Positions 52,928-62,023 of a stretch of 64,000 nucleotides of DNA are shown one piece after another (position 1 is the stretch's first letter; every line of letters starts with the position of its first letter). The notes below the pieces were generated by a model. That model saw nothing but the letters and a program-made list of their open reading frames with translations, had not been told where the DNA came from and did no database searches. The position numbers were made by a program, and so were the translations under genes. The DNA lies in assembly GCF_016894445.1 (NCBI RefSeq), contig NZ_CP056775.1:2606001-2670000 (forward strand), read 5' to 3'. The stretch is from Dyadobacter sandarakinus. GTDB lineage: Bacteria > Bacteroidota > Bacteroidia > Cytophagales > Spirosomataceae.

Positions 52928-54403
52928 ATGATCTCAAAAAATATAAAAATAGCTGTCGCGCTGGTTGTCCTGGCTTTTTCAGGCACTTCCTGCGAAGAGT
53001 TCCTCGAATCAAAACCCATCTCGCAGATCGGTGAAACGGATTTCTTCAAAACTGAATCTGATTTCGGCCAGGCCGTCGTGGGTGCCTACTCCGCTTTTTC
53101 ACAGGTGTATTCGGGAAATGGTTACTATCACTTGCTGGTGGACCTTCGCTCTGACAATAGCAGCGAGCTTGTCGCGGGTGCGTCGGGCAATGATGCCAAA
53201 AGAAACATCGACGAGTTCCGTGAGACAACCGATAATGAGCACCTTACTGCATTCTGGCAGAACAGCTACACATTGATTGCGAGAACCAACAGTATTCTTG
53301 CCAAAATCGATGGTTCGACGGTCGGTGATGAATTGAAAAAACAATACACAGGCGAATCACTCACGTTGCGGGCCCTGGCTTATTTCAACCTCGTACGCTT
53401 ATTCGGCGGCGTTCCGCTGGTAACCGAGCCGGTAACGGATATTGATGCAAGCTATAAAGTAGGTCGTGCGAGCGTGCAGGAAGTTTACGCGCAGATCGAG
53501 GCCGACCTTACAAAAGCGGAAGGTTTGGTACCGGTTTCCTATGGCGAGGCCGGTGTCGGCCGGGCCACCAAAGGAGCTGCACAAAGCTTGCTGGGCCAGG
53601 TTTATTTAACTCAAAAAAAATACGCTGAGGCTGCTGCTGAGTTCAAGAAAGTAGTGACATCGGGCACTTACAGCCTGCTGCCTGTGTATGCCGACCTGTA
53701 TAAGGCCGGGCAGCAGGGCAATCCTGAGGCCATCTGGCAGGCACAATATAAAGGTGCTGCAAATGGACTGGGTTCCAACCTTCCCAATCACTTTGCGCCT
53801 ACCGGCTCAGAAGGGATTACCATTGCATCCGGCGGCGCCTACGGGTTCAACCAGCCCACAGACGACATCGCTGCTGCCTACACGACGGGCGATGTGCGCC
53901 GCAACAACATTGCTGACGGTTACACGCAGAATGGCGCATTTGTTGCTGCCAAGTATGTCCGCGGTTATGTAGAGCGCGAAACAGGAGGCGGCTTCGGCGA
54001 TTCGGGTGCGGACTGGTACGTGATCCGGTACGCTGATATCCTGCTGTATTATGCAGAAGCACTGAATGAATCAAAGAAAGGCCCCGATACCGATGCTTAT
54101 GCAGCGATCAACCTGGTACGCAAGCGTGCTGGTTTGAAAGAGCTGGCCGGACTGACCTATGATACATTCAAGGCGGCGGTTTACAATGAAGAGCGACTGG
54201 AATCTCCTTTTGAAGGCCACCGCTGGTTTGATCTGCTGCGTACCGGACGTGCCATGGAAGTGATGAATGCGAAAGTATCCGGACCTGGTAAGAGTACAGT
54301 AGGCATTTCGACGCCGATCAAGGAGTACCAGCTTTTGTACCCGATACCGGCACTCGCTGTCATTACCAGCTCGCCTGCCATTAAACAGAATGACGGTTAT
54401 TAA
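52928..54403 (+). CDS. SusD/RagB-family glycan-binding lipoprotein
   Basis: 491-residue lipoprotein. I chose ATG 52928 (MISKNIKIAVALVVLAFSGTSC, lipobox GTSC); a TTG three codons earlier is less likely. Family features are EEFLESKPISQIGETDFFKTESDF near the N-terminus, LTLRALAYFNLVRLFGGVPLV, AKGAAQSLLGQVYLTQKKY-like TPR helices, YADILLYYAEALNESKKG, and a C-terminal EERLESPFEGHRWFDLLRTGRA. It ends AIKQNDGY, as SusD proteins often do. It is the partner of the upstream SusC. Confidence 0.95.
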   Translation: MISKNIKIAVALVVLAFSGTSCEEFLESKPISQIGETDFFKTESDFGQAVVGAYSAFSQVYSGNGYYHLLVDLRSDNSSELVAGASGNDAKRNIDEFRETTDNEHLTAFWQNSYTLIARTNSILAKIDGSTVGDELKKQYTGESLTLRALAYFNLVRLFGGVPLVTEPVTDIDASYKVGRASVQEVYAQIEADLTKAEGLVPVSYGEAGVGRATKGAAQSLLGQVYLTQKKYAEAAAEFKKVVTSGTYSLLPVYADLYKAGQQGNPEAIWQAQYKGAANGLGSNLPNHFAPTGSEGITIASGGAYGFNQPTDDIAAAYTTGDVRRNNIADGYTQNGAFVAAKYVRGYVERETGGGFGDSGADWYVIRYADILLYYAEALNESKKGPDTDAYAAINLVRKRAGLKELAGLTYDTFKAAVYNEERLESPFEGHRWFDLLRTGRAMEVMNAKVSGPGKSTVGISTPIKEYQLLYPIPALAVITSSPAIKQNDGY

Positions 54404-54447
54404 AAATAAGGGGAAGCATTAAACATTTCCCCTGCTGTAAAGACACA

Positions 54448-54485
54448 AAATCCTGCAAGTGCTTGACTTGCAGGATTTCTGTTTT
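54448..54485. terminator. Terminator between susD and the convergent monooxygenase gene
   Basis: AAATCCTGCAAGT (54448-54460), a 5-base loop and ACTTGCAGGATTT (54466-54478) form a perfect 13-bp stem followed by CTGTTTT. It can serve both convergent transcripts. A smaller inverted repeat, GGGGAA/TTCCCC, precedes it at 54410-54432. Confidence 0.88.
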
Positions 54486-54510
54486 AAAAACGTCTTTGAA
54501 TCAGCCTAAC

Positions 54511-55533
54511 TTACCGCCAGCCCAAGCCGGGCGCCACATGTTCCAGAATCGCCGAGAGCACATGCACATTGTAGTCAACCCCCAATGTGTTGGGGATGGT
54601 CAGCAGCAATGTATCAGCCTCCTGTATAGCCTCATCCTGCGCCAGTTCCTGGATCAGCTTATCGGGTTCGGCAGCGTAGCTTCTGCCAAAAATCGCGCGT
54701 TTATCCTGCTCAATCATCCCGATCTTATCCCGGCGGTTGGACTCCTGCCCAAACAGGTAACGGTCCTCATCATTGACAAGTGCGAAAATAGACCGGCTCA
54801 CTGAAACCCTGGGCTCGCGGGGATGTCCCGCTTTTTTCCAGGCTTCTTTGTATAACCTGATCTGCTCCGCCTGCTGCATATGAAAAGGCTTGCCGCTCTC
54901 ATCGTATTTCAGCGTGGAACTTTGCAGGTGCATCCCGTTTTCGGCAGCCCACACAGCCGTCGCATTGGATGCTGCCCCCCACCAGATGCGCTCCCTTAAT
55001 CCCTCGGAATAAGGTTCTAGCCGGAGCAGACCCGGGGGATTCGGGAACATCGGGTTTGGGTTTGGCCGTGCAAATCCTTTTCCTTCCAGCTTTTCCAGGA
55101 ATTCCAATGTTTTGCGGCGGCCCATATCAGCGTCCGTCTCCCCCTCCTCGGGTTCGTATCCGAAATAGCGCCAGCCGTCGATCACCTGCTCCGGCGATCC
55201 TCTGCTGACACCCAGTTGTAATCGTCCGCCCGAAATCAGGTCGGCAGCGCCGGCGTCTTCCACCATGTACAGCGGATTTTCATAACGCATGTCGATCACA
55301 CCCGTACCAATTTCAATCTTGCTTGTTTTGGCACCAACCGCCGACAGCAAAGGAAAAGGCGACGCCAGCTGGGCTGCAAAATGATGTACACGAAAGTAAG
55401 CGCCATCCAAACCGATTTCTTCGGCGGCAACGGCCAGGTCAATGGACTGAAGCAATGTATCGCTCGCTGTCCGGGCCCTGTAAGCCGGATGGCTGGCCCA
55501 GTGGCCAAATGATAAAAACCCTATTTTTTTCAT
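54511..55533 (-). CDS. Luciferase-like (LLM) flavin-dependent monooxygenase
   Basis: 340-residue protein of the bacterial luciferase-like family. It starts MKKIGFLSFGHW. FRVHHFAAQLASPFPLLSAVGAKTSKIEIGTGVIDMRYENP and DLISGGRLQLGVSRGSPEQVIDGWRYFGY carry the usual flavin-site pattern. WGAASNATAVWAAENGMHLQS is typical of the C-terminal half. It should use reduced FMN and oxygen; the substrate is unknown. It stands alone, convergent with susD, with a 233-base gap upstream in which I see no gene or clear promoter. Confidence 0.9.
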   Translation of the reverse strand: MKKIGFLSFGHWASHPAYRARTASDTLLQSIDLAVAAEEIGLDGAYFRVHHFAAQLASPFPLLSAVGAKTSKIEIGTGVIDMRYENPLYMVEDAGAADLISGGRLQLGVSRGSPEQVIDGWRYFGYEPEEGETDADMGRRKTLEFLEKLEGKGFARPNPNPMFPNPPGLLRLEPYSEGLRERIWWGAASNATAVWAAENGMHLQSSTLKYDESGKPFHMQQAEQIRLYKEAWKKAGHPREPRVSVSRSIFALVNDEDRYLFGQESNRRDKIGMIEQDKRAIFGRSYAAEPDKLIQELAQDEAIQEADTLLLTIPNTLGVDYNVHVLSAILEHVAPGLGWR

Positions 55534-55766
55534 AATTCGTCTTTCAGAGTCAGGTTAGAGTAAAAAGGTTATTTTACGCTAAAAGTTCCTTTGCGACGCC
55601 CCGGCACTATCCATACCGGTCGGTGAGCTATCTGCCCATTTTGGATATGCTCAATCGTACATCGGGAAGGCGGCGTCACCGTCAGATTGTGCGCTTCAGA
55701 ACATAGCAGCCACATTCCAACCCTAACGCAGGACAGTAAACGTCAAAAAACAAGCGGGAAGATTAA

Positions 55767-56498
55767 CTATTCCCTGACACTTTCAATGGTGTATACAAAA
55801 CTGTCAGCCCGGTAGTAGCCGAGGTTGTATTCGATAGGCCTGTCGCCCTGGTCAAAGACAAAACGCTTCCGGAACAATATCGGGCTTCCCACGTCCACTT
55901 CCAGCTTGGCAGCAATGAACTTGTCGGCGGCAATAGCCCCTACCTCTTCCTTCGAAAGCGTCGCCACGACCATGTGGTCTTTTTCAAGAATATCATAAAG
56001 CGGTCGTTTAAAATCTTCCTCGCCCGTGAGCCCTACCCTCGGGTGGAAATAGGAAATGAAGTAAACGAATGGCCCTTCCACCTTGCCCCTCAGACGTTCG
56101 AGTTTCAGGATTTTCTTACCGGGATCAATGGCAAAAAAATTAGCGGTCTTTTCGTCCGGCGTAACCCAGGTGATGTGCAGCTCGAAGTTTTTGACATGGA
56201 TACCCCGCGCATTCATTTCCTGCGTGAAGCTCAGCCAGTTCTTCGACTTGGAGGTAATCACCGGTTCCGCTACCCTGGTTCCTATCCCCTTTTTCCTGAC
56301 CAGCAATCCTTCATATACGAGCTTATTCAAAGCCTGGCGCAATGTGGACCTGGATATGGCCAGCTGCCGGGCCAGATCCATTTCATTGGGCAGAAACTTT
56401 CCGTTCAGATGCTCGGGATCATTGATCATGGCACGCAGCAGGTTTTCTGCCTGAATGTGCAAAGGGACCGGACTTTTATGATCAATGCTGAGTTTCAT
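55767..56498 (-). CDS. GntR/HutC-family transcriptional regulator (UTRA domain)
   Basis: 243-residue regulator. I chose ATG 56498 (MKLSIDHKSPVPLHIQAENLLR), the normal GntR start. The winged helix reads GKFLPNEMDLARQLAISRSTLRQALNKLVYEGLLVRKKGIGTRV. The UTRA ligand domain follows (KILKLERLRGKVEGPFVYFISYFHPRVG; SPILFRKRFVFDQGDRPIEYNLGYYRAD). UTRA domains bind sugars, sugar phosphates or related small molecules. It is the last gene of the mannose/hexose operon (64 bases after the isomerase), so it is the likely regulator of that operon and of the divergent GH92 gene. Confidence 0.93.
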   Translation of the reverse strand: MKLSIDHKSPVPLHIQAENLLRAMINDPEHLNGKFLPNEMDLARQLAISRSTLRQALNKLVYEGLLVRKKGIGTRVAEPVITSKSKNWLSFTQEMNARGIHVKNFELHITWVTPDEKTANFFAIDPGKKILKLERLRGKVEGPFVYFISYFHPRVGLTGEEDFKRPLYDILEKDHMVVATLSKEEVGAIAADKFIAAKLEVDVGSPILFRKRFVFDQGDRPIEYNLGYYRADSFVYTIESVRE

Positions 56499-56562
56499 GT
56501 TCAGGAAATTGGGAAGAATCACAAAAATAGTAATTCCGGATACCTTTCAGTCACCCGCATTT

Positions 56563-58314
56563 TCAGGTTCTGACGTAAGCTTTTAACGTCGCGCACTGCT
56601 TTCCGGCTGATTTTCCGGCCGGCGTGATCGTATAAGCCGTTACATTGGCGGGTACGATGAAGGTTTCGGCATAGTGAATTGTATAGGGTTCAAACAGCCT
56701 GTCAGGGCTTTCGACCAGTACTTCATCCCCTGCTACCAGGTTGACCACATGCAGATTTCCATTCGTAACATGGAGCACCTCTGTGTCAAACCAGTGCCTC
56801 CTGGTTTCGATAAACTGCGTGGTATGCAGGCCTGTTGACTCCTCGGTCACGTGCTCGCCGGCTGAAATAGTGGTAACGTGATTGACAAGATGCTTTTTTA
56901 CCCAATCCTCATCCCGCGTATAATCGATTACCTTGCTGCCATGTTCGATGTTGATCGGCCTGGGCTTGCCGTCCAGCCCCAGCCGGCCCCAATCCCACAG
57001 CTTGAATGTAAAGATGTAGGGGGTTGCTGATATTTCGAGTACTACGGCATTTTTGCCCGAACAATGGATCGTTCCCGCAGGGATCAGGATATGATCGTGT
57101 TTTTTGACCGGCAGCTTATTCACATATTTTTCAGCATCAAAGTCGCTCATTTCGCTTTGTGCTTTTTTCAGATCGTCAATCATCGCTGCGGCATCCACAC
57201 CTTTACGGGTACCCAGGTATACGCATGCATCTCCCTTTGCTTCCAGAAAATAATAACTTTCATCCTGCGTATAGCTCATCCCGAAGTGCTCCTGAATGTA
57301 CGCGCGCGTAGGATGCACCTGCAGGCTCAGATTACCGCCTTCCATGGTATCCAGAAAATCAAACCGGATCGGGAACTCTGCCCCGAACTCCCGGACGATG
57401 GCTTTTCCAAGCAGCTGCTCCGGGCGAGTCAGGACGAGGTTCATGGACGGAAGCTCAAAAAGGTGATCGCCTACTTTGAAAAGCAGACTGTTTTCTTCGG
57501 GCACGCAATCAAATCCCCATGCATAGTTCATGGCATCGCGGTCCAGGTCCACCACTTCTTTGAGCCACTGGCCACCCCACGGTCCGGGATCAAAAAAAGG
57601 TACCACTCTGAAAGGACGCGACACGGCCAGCTCCAACCCTTGCCGGTATGTTTCTGCATGTAGCATTTTGGGCTCATCGGCCTTATTGGCATCAATGAAA
57701 TAGTCGATACGGTCAAAATGCGCCAGCTTGTGCCGGTCCAGCATGCGCCAATCCAGGAAATATCCCTGTTTATATTTAAGTGCAAAACCTGCATTAAGGT
57801 TGTCCACGCCAAAGTTGCCCACTTCATTGCGTCTCATCCTCTTCTGTATTTCCCAGCGTGCAAGGTCGGTATAAATCAATACATCGGCCGGTGCAAAAAC
57901 GGCGGCGCCCTCGCCAAAAACAACGACGATCCCCGATTCAATGGCGCTGATCTGCTGTTTTATCCGGTCGAGCGCGGCTGTATCTAGGTAGTCACTTAAT
58001 TCAAGGTTATTGATTTTACCAAAAATCTGATCGTCTGTGACAAAAGGGTGAATCATTTCCTGAATATCGGCCTCACTTTTCAAACAGGATCTTGTTTCAA
58101 ACAATGCGTCAGGCCGGAGATGATTCCTGATGGCATCCAGCATGTCTGCAACATCCACCCCATGATAAAGGTCGATGCAAACAACAGTCCTGGTTTTACT
58201 TTTTAACCGCACAAACCGGCTTATTTCAGAAAAAATGAGCTTCCAGCCCGTGAAACACAATGCGGATGATTTGCTTATTTCTATATAGGGAAACTTGTCG
58301 TAGGTCGATTGCAT
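56563..58314 (-). CDS. manA: Class I mannose-6-phosphate isomerase with extra N-terminal kinase-like domain
   Basis: 583-residue protein that should interconvert mannose 6-phosphate and fructose 6-phosphate. The ManA-type cupin begins near residue 220 (PGPWGGQWLKE). Zinc-site segments are GGNLSLQVHPTRAYI (Gln and His), TQDESYYFLEA (Glu) and LIPAGTIHCSGKNAVVLEIS (His). The first ~215 residues are not part of normal ManA (~320-390 residues). They contain VVCIDLYHGVDVADMLDAI and IVVVFGEGAAVFAPADVLIYTDLARWEIQKRMRR, like nucleoside/uridine kinase lids, but no Walker A loop. I chose ATG 58314; the stop of the ROK gene is 1 base away. Confidence 0.88.
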   Translation of the reverse strand: MQSTYDKFPYIEISKSSALCFTGWKLIFSEISRFVRLKSKTRTVVCIDLYHGVDVADMLDAIRNHLRPDALFETRSCLKSEADIQEMIHPFVTDDQIFGKINNLELSDYLDTAALDRIKQQISAIESGIVVVFGEGAAVFAPADVLIYTDLARWEIQKRMRRNEVGNFGVDNLNAGFALKYKQGYFLDWRMLDRHKLAHFDRIDYFIDANKADEPKMLHAETYRQGLELAVSRPFRVVPFFDPGPWGGQWLKEVVDLDRDAMNYAWGFDCVPEENSLLFKVGDHLFELPSMNLVLTRPEQLLGKAIVREFGAEFPIRFDFLDTMEGGNLSLQVHPTRAYIQEHFGMSYTQDESYYFLEAKGDACVYLGTRKGVDAAAMIDDLKKAQSEMSDFDAEKYVNKLPVKKHDHILIPAGTIHCSGKNAVVLEISATPYIFTFKLWDWGRLGLDGKPRPINIEHGSKVIDYTRDEDWVKKHLVNHVTTISAGEHVTEESTGLHTTQFIETRRHWFDTEVLHVTNGNLHVVNLVAGDEVLVESPDRLFEPYTIHYAETFIVPANVTAYTITPAGKSAGKQCATLKAYVRT

Positions 58315-58315
58315 G

Positions 58316-59254
58316 TCAATGGTTCTTTTGTTTGAATAACTCATAAATACCCCAGATTCCGGCATGCTCGGGCTGTGCAGCCACCACCAGCTCCACATCG
58401 GCAGCGCTGACCCAGGCATGTTTATCGAGCATTTGTCTGATGTAGGGCAGAATGACCTGGCTGCTTTTCATAATGCCTCCGCCGAAGATCACTTTTTCCG
58501 GATCATATGCATGAACCAGGTTGATCACGCACAGCGACCATACTCTGAGGCAGCGATCCAGCAAACTTACCGCGAGTGCGTCTTCTTGCTCCGCAAGCTC
58601 GAAAAGGTTCTTAAAATCGATGAGATCCAGTGCTGCAAGCCTGCTTTCGGAAAAGCCCGGAGACGCTGCGGCGATCCGCGCCAATGCCCAGGTGGAGCTC
58701 TCGCTTTCCACGCAGCCGATATTGCCGCAGTTGCATATCACTCCGTCTGCATTGATGGTTGAATGCCCTCCCAGGTTGCCGCCTATAAAGTTTTTGCCCC
58801 GCAATGGCGCTCCATTTACCAGCACTCCTGTTCCCACTCCGGTACCCAGGGTTACCAGTACGAGATCGCTGCTTCCTCTTCCCGCGCCATGCTTCCACTC
58901 ACCCACCAGCGCAGCACGGGCATCATTTTCCACCGCGACGGGTACCCCGAAATTGGCTTGCGCCCACCGGTTAAGATCAACATTTTCGGCACCGGGATAT
59001 TTTACATATTTTGACAAAATCCGTCCTGTATGAAAATTCACGATTCCGGGAAATGCAAAGCCGATGCCCGTCAGCCTGTATGAACCTGCAAAAACCAGCC
59101 GGCTCATTTCCAATCCAATGTCCGTCAGCCTTTGCTCAAACGTCAGCGCTGCATCTGCTTCCAGGTTTGCGTCTGCAATCAGCTGCCCGCCGGCAATAAG
59201 CCCGATTTTGATCCTGGTACCGCCAAAATCAATTCCTATAAATACATCTTTCAT
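58316..59254 (-). CDS. ROK-family sugar kinase
   Basis: 312-residue kinase for hexoses or amino sugars. I chose ATG 59254 (MKDVFIGIDFGGTRIKIGLI), where the phosphate-binding loop DFGGT sits. ENDARAALVGEW and LVTLGTGVGTGVLVNG follow. The ROK zinc motif is GGHSTINADGVICNCGNIGCVE, with Cys-x-Cys-x4-Cys. Its stop is 1 base from the isomerase start, so the pair is coupled: phosphorylation of mannose (or glucose), then isomerisation. An extended start at 59281 is less likely. Confidence 0.93.
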   Translation of the reverse strand: MKDVFIGIDFGGTRIKIGLIAGGQLIADANLEADAALTFEQRLTDIGLEMSRLVFAGSYRLTGIGFAFPGIVNFHTGRILSKYVKYPGAENVDLNRWAQANFGVPVAVENDARAALVGEWKHGAGRGSSDLVLVTLGTGVGTGVLVNGAPLRGKNFIGGNLGGHSTINADGVICNCGNIGCVESESSTWALARIAAASPGFSESRLAALDLIDFKNLFELAEQEDALAVSLLDRCLRVWSLCVINLVHAYDPEKVIFGGGIMKSSQVILPYIRQMLDKHAWVSAADVELVVAAQPEHAGIWGIYELFKQKNH

Positions 59255-59300
59255 TGCTGCCTGCGGTTGATGGTCGATCATCGAATTTCCCCTGGTTCGG

Positions 59301-60668
59301 TCACCAGCTTCTTTCGATTTCTTCCAGCGTCCGGTTTTTTGTTTCCGGTATCTTTTTAAAAGTGAATATCCAGATGATCACAGCGTTGACCATAAAAATC
59401 CAGAATGTGGATGCGCCTCCGAATGTCTCCAGAAAATAGGGCGTAAGCTGGGTAATCACCACTACCCCAACCCATAGTACCAGTGTAGCGAGCGACATGG
59501 CAATGCCCCTGATCCTGGTCGGGAATATCTCCGACATCAGCACCCAGGGAATCGGGCCGAGTGACACGGCAAAACCGGCAATGTAACCCAGTATGAAAAT
59601 CAGCAGCCAGGGTCCCTGATCCACATGAAAATGGAAACAGATACCGGTGGCAAAAAGGCAGATCACCATCACGGCAACCCCCCAGATCAGCAAGCTCCTC
59701 CTGCCTGCCCTGTCTATCAGCCAAATCGCCAGGCAGGTAAAAAGCAGGTTCACCAGCCCGATGATGATCGTTTGGGTAAATGCTGACTCAGCGCCGAAAC
59801 CAATGCTTTTGAAGATTTCCGGCGCGTAGTAAATGACTGCATTGATACCGGTAATCTGTGAAAACAGCGCCAGCACAACCCCGATCAGCAATGGTTTACG
59901 AAGCTTTTGGTCCATCAGGTCACGCCAGCCGCCTTTTTCGTCGTGCAGACTTTCCGATATCTCGGCGTAAACTTTCAGCGACACTGCACTTCCATTGATT
60001 TTTTCGAGGATTTTTTTGGCTGCATCCCCCTTCGACTGCGCTGCAAGCCACCGCGGACTTTCCGGGACAAAAAACAACAACACAAAAAATACGACCGCGG
60101 GGATCACTTCCGAGCCCAGCATGTAGCGCCAGCCATTGGCCACATTCCAGGCTTGGTCGCCAGCCTGACTGATTTTAAGATTAATTACGTAAATGATATT
60201 GATCCCCAGCACAATCGCCAGCTGGTACAGGGTAACCAGGCGACCCCGTATGTGCGGAGGCGCTATTTCTGAAATGTACATCGGGCAAAGCATGGAAGCT
60301 GCGCCTACACCGACCCCGCCCAGCAGCCGCATGATAATGAAGCTGGTAAGATCGTCGACTACGGCCGAACCATAGGCAGGCAGTGCGAAAAGCACCGCGG
60401 TACCAATCAGTACCGCCTTCCGGCCATAGCGGTCGCTGAGGTACCCGGCCGACATAGCGCCGAGCACGCACCCCCAGATGGCGGCGCTGGCAGCCCAGCC
60501 AACCATCAGGGGAGAAAGGTTGAACCTCACCTGAAGATATCCGATGGCCCCGGCGATTACCGCCGTATCATAGCCAAAAAGAAAGCCTCCAAATGCGGCG
60601 ACGCTCGTGATCAAAATGATATAGGGCAATCTGCTCCCGGCGGGTGCTACATCTGCTTTTTCCGTCAT
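59301..60668 (-). CDS. Sugar porter of the major facilitator superfamily
   Basis: 455-residue, twelve-helix transporter of the sugar porter family. Signatures are present: GFLFGYDTAVIAGAI in helix 1, GYLSDRYGRKAVL, a central PESPRWLAAQSKGDA, QITGINAVIYYAPEIF in helix 7, DRAGRRSLL, and a final PETKNRTLEEIE. Such porters symport hexoses or pentoses with protons. It sits 4 bases after the DUF4185-like gene and 46 bases before the ROK kinase, so it should bring in the sugar that the kinase phosphorylates. Confidence 0.94.
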   Translation of the reverse strand: MTEKADVAPAGSRLPYIILITSVAAFGGFLFGYDTAVIAGAIGYLQVRFNLSPLMVGWAASAAIWGCVLGAMSAGYLSDRYGRKAVLIGTAVLFALPAYGSAVVDDLTSFIIMRLLGGVGVGAASMLCPMYISEIAPPHIRGRLVTLYQLAIVLGINIIYVINLKISQAGDQAWNVANGWRYMLGSEVIPAVVFFVLLFFVPESPRWLAAQSKGDAAKKILEKINGSAVSLKVYAEISESLHDEKGGWRDLMDQKLRKPLLIGVVLALFSQITGINAVIYYAPEIFKSIGFGAESAFTQTIIIGLVNLLFTCLAIWLIDRAGRRSLLIWGVAVMVICLFATGICFHFHVDQGPWLLIFILGYIAGFAVSLGPIPWVLMSEIFPTRIRGIAMSLATLVLWVGVVVITQLTPYFLETFGGASTFWIFMVNAVIIWIFTFKKIPETKNRTLEEIERSW

Positions 60669-60672
60669 AATA

Positions 60673-61893
60673 CTAGTGGCTTGCGTGAGTGGTGGGCTGC
60701 CCGAATTTCACCCGTACAAAGCGCGGGCGATACAGGTCAGGCTTTTTGGGTAACACGTCGAAAAACTGAAAGCTGTTCACATTATAGGAAATCAGCAGCT
60801 CCCCGGGCGCTGACAATGCGGGATGTGCCTTGGCATTGTACGTAAACAGGTCCGTATCCCGGATGTCGCTGGTGGTTTTGTAAAGAATGATCCGCTTTCC
60901 AAACGGACCGGCGGGCGTAGGTCCTACCTGCATGCATATTTCCGGAAGGATACCACCCAGCTGATACACCAGGGCATATTTTCCTTTTCCGAGTCTGCTT
61001 ACGCTCATTTCATTGGACACCGAATCGCTGATTGCTCCGGCAGATTTCACATCCCTGGACCACCCACTGCTGTTCCGGAACTCCCACTGATCGAATGAAT
61101 CGATCGCGCCAGGCTTTACCCTGGCCGTAACCAGCTGCTTGTTTTTGCCTTTGATGCCATACACATATACAAACCCATCTGCATCAGGCTCCCCGGCACC
61201 CTCCGTGTTGTTGAACACACCGGCACCGAAGGAAATCGTCTCTTCGCCGCTCCTGTAATTGTTGAAGGGCAGGGATTTCTGCTGCTGACCGGCATAGGGA
61301 AAAGGACTGCCGGCAGGTATCCGGATCAGCACATTGCCTGTTTCTTTAAAAGGAAAAGGTGACTTATCGTGGGTATTGGTAATCTGATAGGCAAAAATAA
61401 AAACGTCTTTACCGGCATCGGGATTTGCGAAACCGTCCCCGAGCCAGAGGTAGGTATCCTTGTCGGGCTTGTTTGTATCTGGTGTAAAAATGGCTTTGTA
61501 AGCATTCTTTTCGCCCGCAATCCTGAATGCAAGGTTTGATGACACAGGGGCTTTACCTTTCAGCAACGCAACGGAATTGTTAACCATCACAAAACCCGGC
61601 TGCAAGGTATCATTACGGATTTCACCTACCATGGTATCACTGAACAGGAACAGCAGGCTGTCGCTCTTCCCGTCGTCCTTCCCTGAGAGGGGTATGGCAA
61701 AAATCCCGTCTCCCCCGAACCAGCCCGACTTTCTCACAAACAGGTTCGTCCAGTCCGGTGCGGGCTCTGCCGTGAAATGCTTTTCATCGATTTCCTGCTG
61801 TGCTGCGTCGCCGCGCTCCCCGGACTGCTTACCGCCGCAGGAAAGCAGTACCGCCACGCAAAACAGCATGCTGCAACTTTTTAAAGATCTCAT
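60673..61893 (-). CDS. DUF4185/DUF5005-like beta-propeller lipoprotein
   Basis: 406-residue lipoprotein; the signal MRSLKSCSMLFCVAVLLSC has lipobox LLSC. The mature N-terminus reads FVRKSGWFGGDGIFAIPLSG, then LLFLFSDTMVGEIRN and FVMVNNSVALL, as in DUF4185/DUF5005 propellers related to glycoside hydrolases. DTYLWLGDGFAN and GPFGKRIILYKTTSDI appear later. It is the first gene of the operon with the sugar porter, kinase and isomerase, and divergent from a GH92 mannosidase. A glycan-cleaving or glycan-binding role at the surface is likely, without proven activity. Confidence 0.78.
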   Translation of the reverse strand: MRSLKSCSMLFCVAVLLSCGGKQSGERGDAAQQEIDEKHFTAEPAPDWTNLFVRKSGWFGGDGIFAIPLSGKDDGKSDSLLFLFSDTMVGEIRNDTLQPGFVMVNNSVALLKGKAPVSSNLAFRIAGEKNAYKAIFTPDTNKPDKDTYLWLGDGFANPDAGKDVFIFAYQITNTHDKSPFPFKETGNVLIRIPAGSPFPYAGQQQKSLPFNNYRSGEETISFGAGVFNNTEGAGEPDADGFVYVYGIKGKNKQLVTARVKPGAIDSFDQWEFRNSSGWSRDVKSAGAISDSVSNEMSVSRLGKGKYALVYQLGGILPEICMQVGPTPAGPFGKRIILYKTTSDIRDTDLFTYNAKAHPALSAPGELLISYNVNSFQFFDVLPKKPDLYRPRFVRVKFGQPTTHASH

Positions 61894-61925
61894 TTTCAGT
61901 AATTATAAGGGTCAGGAGCTTTACT

Positions 61926-61975
61926 ATGTTCGAATGTATGAACATTTAAATGTATGTAAAATAGCAGGAAACAAA
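61926..61975 (-). promoter_or_regulatory. Promoter and GntR-type operator of the mannose/hexose operon
   Basis: On the minus strand, TTTG (61972-61975), 17 bases, TACATTTA (61947-61954) form a Bacteroidota-like promoter. Just downstream is the inverted repeat ATGTTC-N8-GAACAT (61926-61945). It lies 33 bases before the first gene of the operon, a good place for repression by the GntR protein encoded at the operon end. Confidence 0.55.
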
Positions 61976-62023
61976 AATTGTTTAGGTAAATTTTGCCCTG
62001 AACTAAAAATCAGCCTGGCGGAC

